Of a stretch of DNA of 64,000 nucleotides, positions 62,954 through 64,000 are shown in pieces; within the stretch, counting starts at the first letter, position 1, and every line of letters starts with the position of its first letter. This stretch comes from Clostridium rectalis. Its GTDB lineage: Bacteria > Bacillota > Clostridia > Clostridiales > Clostridiaceae. The stretch is taken from positions 496,001-560,000 of the forward strand of contig NZ_UYZZ01000001.1 in assembly GCF_900626095.1 (NCBI RefSeq). The letters run 5' to 3'. A program made the translations under genes and the position numbers. The notes beneath the pieces were generated by a model. The model saw only the letters and a list, made by a program, of their open reading frames with translations, did not search any database and was not told where the DNA came from.

Positions 62954-63811
62954 GTGGAATTAAAAGAGTATATTAATAAAAAAAGTTTTAAAAATATAAT
63001 TTTCATAATATTAGGACCTTTAGTTTCTGCTATAGGCATAAATATGTTTATAATTAATGCTAAATTATTAAGTGGAGGAGTATCTGGAGTAGCTTTAATT
63101 GTGGAGTATCTATTTAACATACCTTCAGGATATATAGTACTGATAATGAATATACCATTATTATATTTAAGTTATAAAAAGATGAGTCCAAGGTTTACAA
63201 TATACACATTAATAGGGAGTATTTCTCTTTCTGTTATGCTTATATTAACTAGACCACTTAAACAATATACAGCTATTGATGATCCACTTCTTCTATGTTT
63301 ATATGGAGGGATTTTAAATGGAGCAGGTGTAGGAATATGTTTTAGTAATCATGGTTCTACAGGAGGACTTGATATAGTCTCATCTGTTATAAAAAAAAAG
63401 TATGATAATTTGGACATAGGTAAAATATCTTTTATAGTAAATGTATTGATTGTAACTGCGGGAGCGTTTATATTTGATATTAGAAAAGCTTTGTATACAT
63501 TAGTTTCTATGTATCTTACTGCATATATGATAGATAAAGTAGTTAAGGGATTTGATCGAGATAAATTAATTCTTATAATTACTGAAGAGGAACAACTTGT
63601 AAGTGAAGCTATTATGAGTAATTTGAGAAGGGGAGTTACATTTTTATATGGAGAGGGAGCGTACACCAATAAAAGTAGAAGAGTATTATATTGTGTGGTG
63701 CCGTTAGCTCAATTGCCTCAATTAAAGCAAATAGTAAAAGAAATAGATGAAAAATCTTTTATATCTATATTAGATGTATCAGAAGTAGAAGGAAAAGGCT
63801 TTAGAAAATAG
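62954..63811 (+). CDS. YitT family membrane protein, second copy
   Basis: 285 residues, GTG start behind AAGGGGGAAAAATAA. Helices of DUF161 (AKLLSGGVSGVALIVEYLFN, NHGSTGGLDIVSSVI) and a C-terminal DUF2179 domain (RRGVTFLYGEGAYTNKSRRV). Same family as 36816 but only distantly similar in sequence. Function unknown. Confidence 0.88.
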   Translation: MELKEYINKKSFKNIIFIILGPLVSAIGINMFIINAKLLSGGVSGVALIVEYLFNIPSGYIVLIMNIPLLYLSYKKMSPRFTIYTLIGSISLSVMLILTRPLKQYTAIDDPLLLCLYGGILNGAGVGICFSNHGSTGGLDIVSSVIKKKYDNLDIGKISFIVNVLIVTAGAFIFDIRKALYTLVSMYLTAYMIDKVVKGFDRDKLILIITEEEQLVSEAIMSNLRRGVTFLYGEGAYTNKSRRVLYCVVPLAQLPQLKQIVKEIDEKSFISILDVSEVEGKGFRK

Positions 63812-63833
63812 GCATTAATTAAGCCTATTTTCT
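63803..63833. terminator. convergent terminator
   Basis: An 11-bp perfect stem AGAAAATAGGC/GCCTATTTTCT (63803-63813 and 63823-63833) overlaps the ends of both convergent genes. Confidence 0.8.
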
Positions 63834-64000
63834 AAATTTATAATAATATTCTTTGGTATTACCATTTATTGCTCTAAAATCACAACCTAGTTCTTTATAG
63901 TATTCAATAATTTTTGGAAGAGCCTTTACTGTATTTTTATTATTAAAATTACAATGCATTAATATAATGAATCTATCAGGATTACCTCTATATTTTTTTG
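63832..64000 (-). CDS. polysaccharide deacetylase, C-terminal part
   Basis: The minus strand reads 55 codons from the window edge to TAG at 63832-63834: YRGNPDRFIILMHCNFNN, then KNTVKALPKIIEYYKELGCD and a short tail ending YYYKFRK. The IILMHC and TVKALPKIIEYYKELG segments match the end of NodB-type peptidoglycan N-acetylglucosamine deacetylases (His near the end binds acetate). The catalytic part and start lie outside the window. Confidence 0.75.

Noticed and set aside
1-64000. CRISPR arrays, tRNA or rRNA genes
   Set aside because: No regularly spaced identical repeats and no tRNA or rRNA-like sequence were seen on reading.

Overview
The window is AT-rich chromosomal DNA from an endospore-forming, anaerobic member of the Clostridiaceae (Clostridium in the broad sense). 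The reasons are strong AGGAGG-type ribosome binding sites, frequent TTG/GTG starts, an alpha/beta-type SASP, a Spo0E-type phosphatase and YtaF, an iron-dependent alcohol dehydrogenase of the butanol dehydrogenase type, L-box riboswitches and clostridial secreted hydrolases. No rRNA, tRNA or CRISPR array was found. The species cannot be named from the sequence alone.

Layout. 1-4.5 kb: sugar ABC importer (binding protein cut by the window edge, two permeases) with a GH31 alpha-glucosidase. 4.5-8.1 kb: a gene graveyard with three decayed minus-strand genes (one LspA-like), a decayed plus-strand fragment and two small phage-like genes. 8.2-10.2 kb: a two-gene flavoprotein/electron-transfer operon whose first-listed member has lost its C-terminus. 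10.2-11.5 kb: a small secreted protein flanked by two ~225-bp direct repeats. 11.5-20.1 kb: GT-C membrane glycosyltransferase, secreted GH18 chitinase with CBM2, acetyltransferase, and a thermolysin-like protease followed by a paralogue that is only the propeptide. 20.2-29.5 kb: MFS exporter, SASP, Spo0E-like protein with a sequestered RBS, divergent cis-prenyltransferase, AI-2E exporter, alcohol dehydrogenase, class-V aminotransferase, phosphatidylserine synthase, SGNH esterase. 30.2-34 kb: thioredoxin pair, then two consecutive lysine riboswitches, each with its own terminator, ahead of lysC-asd. 34-47 kb: mixed housekeeping and accessory genes, including a frameshifted REP-associated (Y1) transposase beside a REP-like palindrome. 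47.2-51 kb: an Rrf2-cysK-iscS-mnmA sulfur operon behind a consensus sigma-A promoter. 51.2-58.6 kb: a ten-gene Mrp-type cation/proton antiporter operon with a split MrpA. 58.8-62.1 kb: a three-gene module of a 22-residue-repeat protein, a MoxR AAA+ ATPase and a VWA protein with a zincin-like motif. The end carries a DUF4397 protein, a second YitT protein and the tail of a polysaccharide deacetylase.

How the parts work together. The first operon imports and hydrolyses alpha-glucosides. The chitinase and protease supply secreted hydrolysis. lysC-asd feeds lysine/diaminopimelate synthesis under lysine control. The sulfur operon makes cysteine, mobilises its sulfur and delivers it to tRNA wobble uridine. 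The Mrp complex handles Na+/H+ homeostasis.

The observations most worth a second look are the Spo0E RBS hairpin (22103-22138), the five TTAA motifs phased at one helical turn before the protease promoter (17373-17421), the stand-alone protease propeptide (19428-20111), the tandem lysine riboswitches (31185-31642), the MoxR/VWA/22-mer-repeat module, and the direct repeats at 10.3 and 11.3 kb. All functions are inferred from sequence reading; no database search was run.
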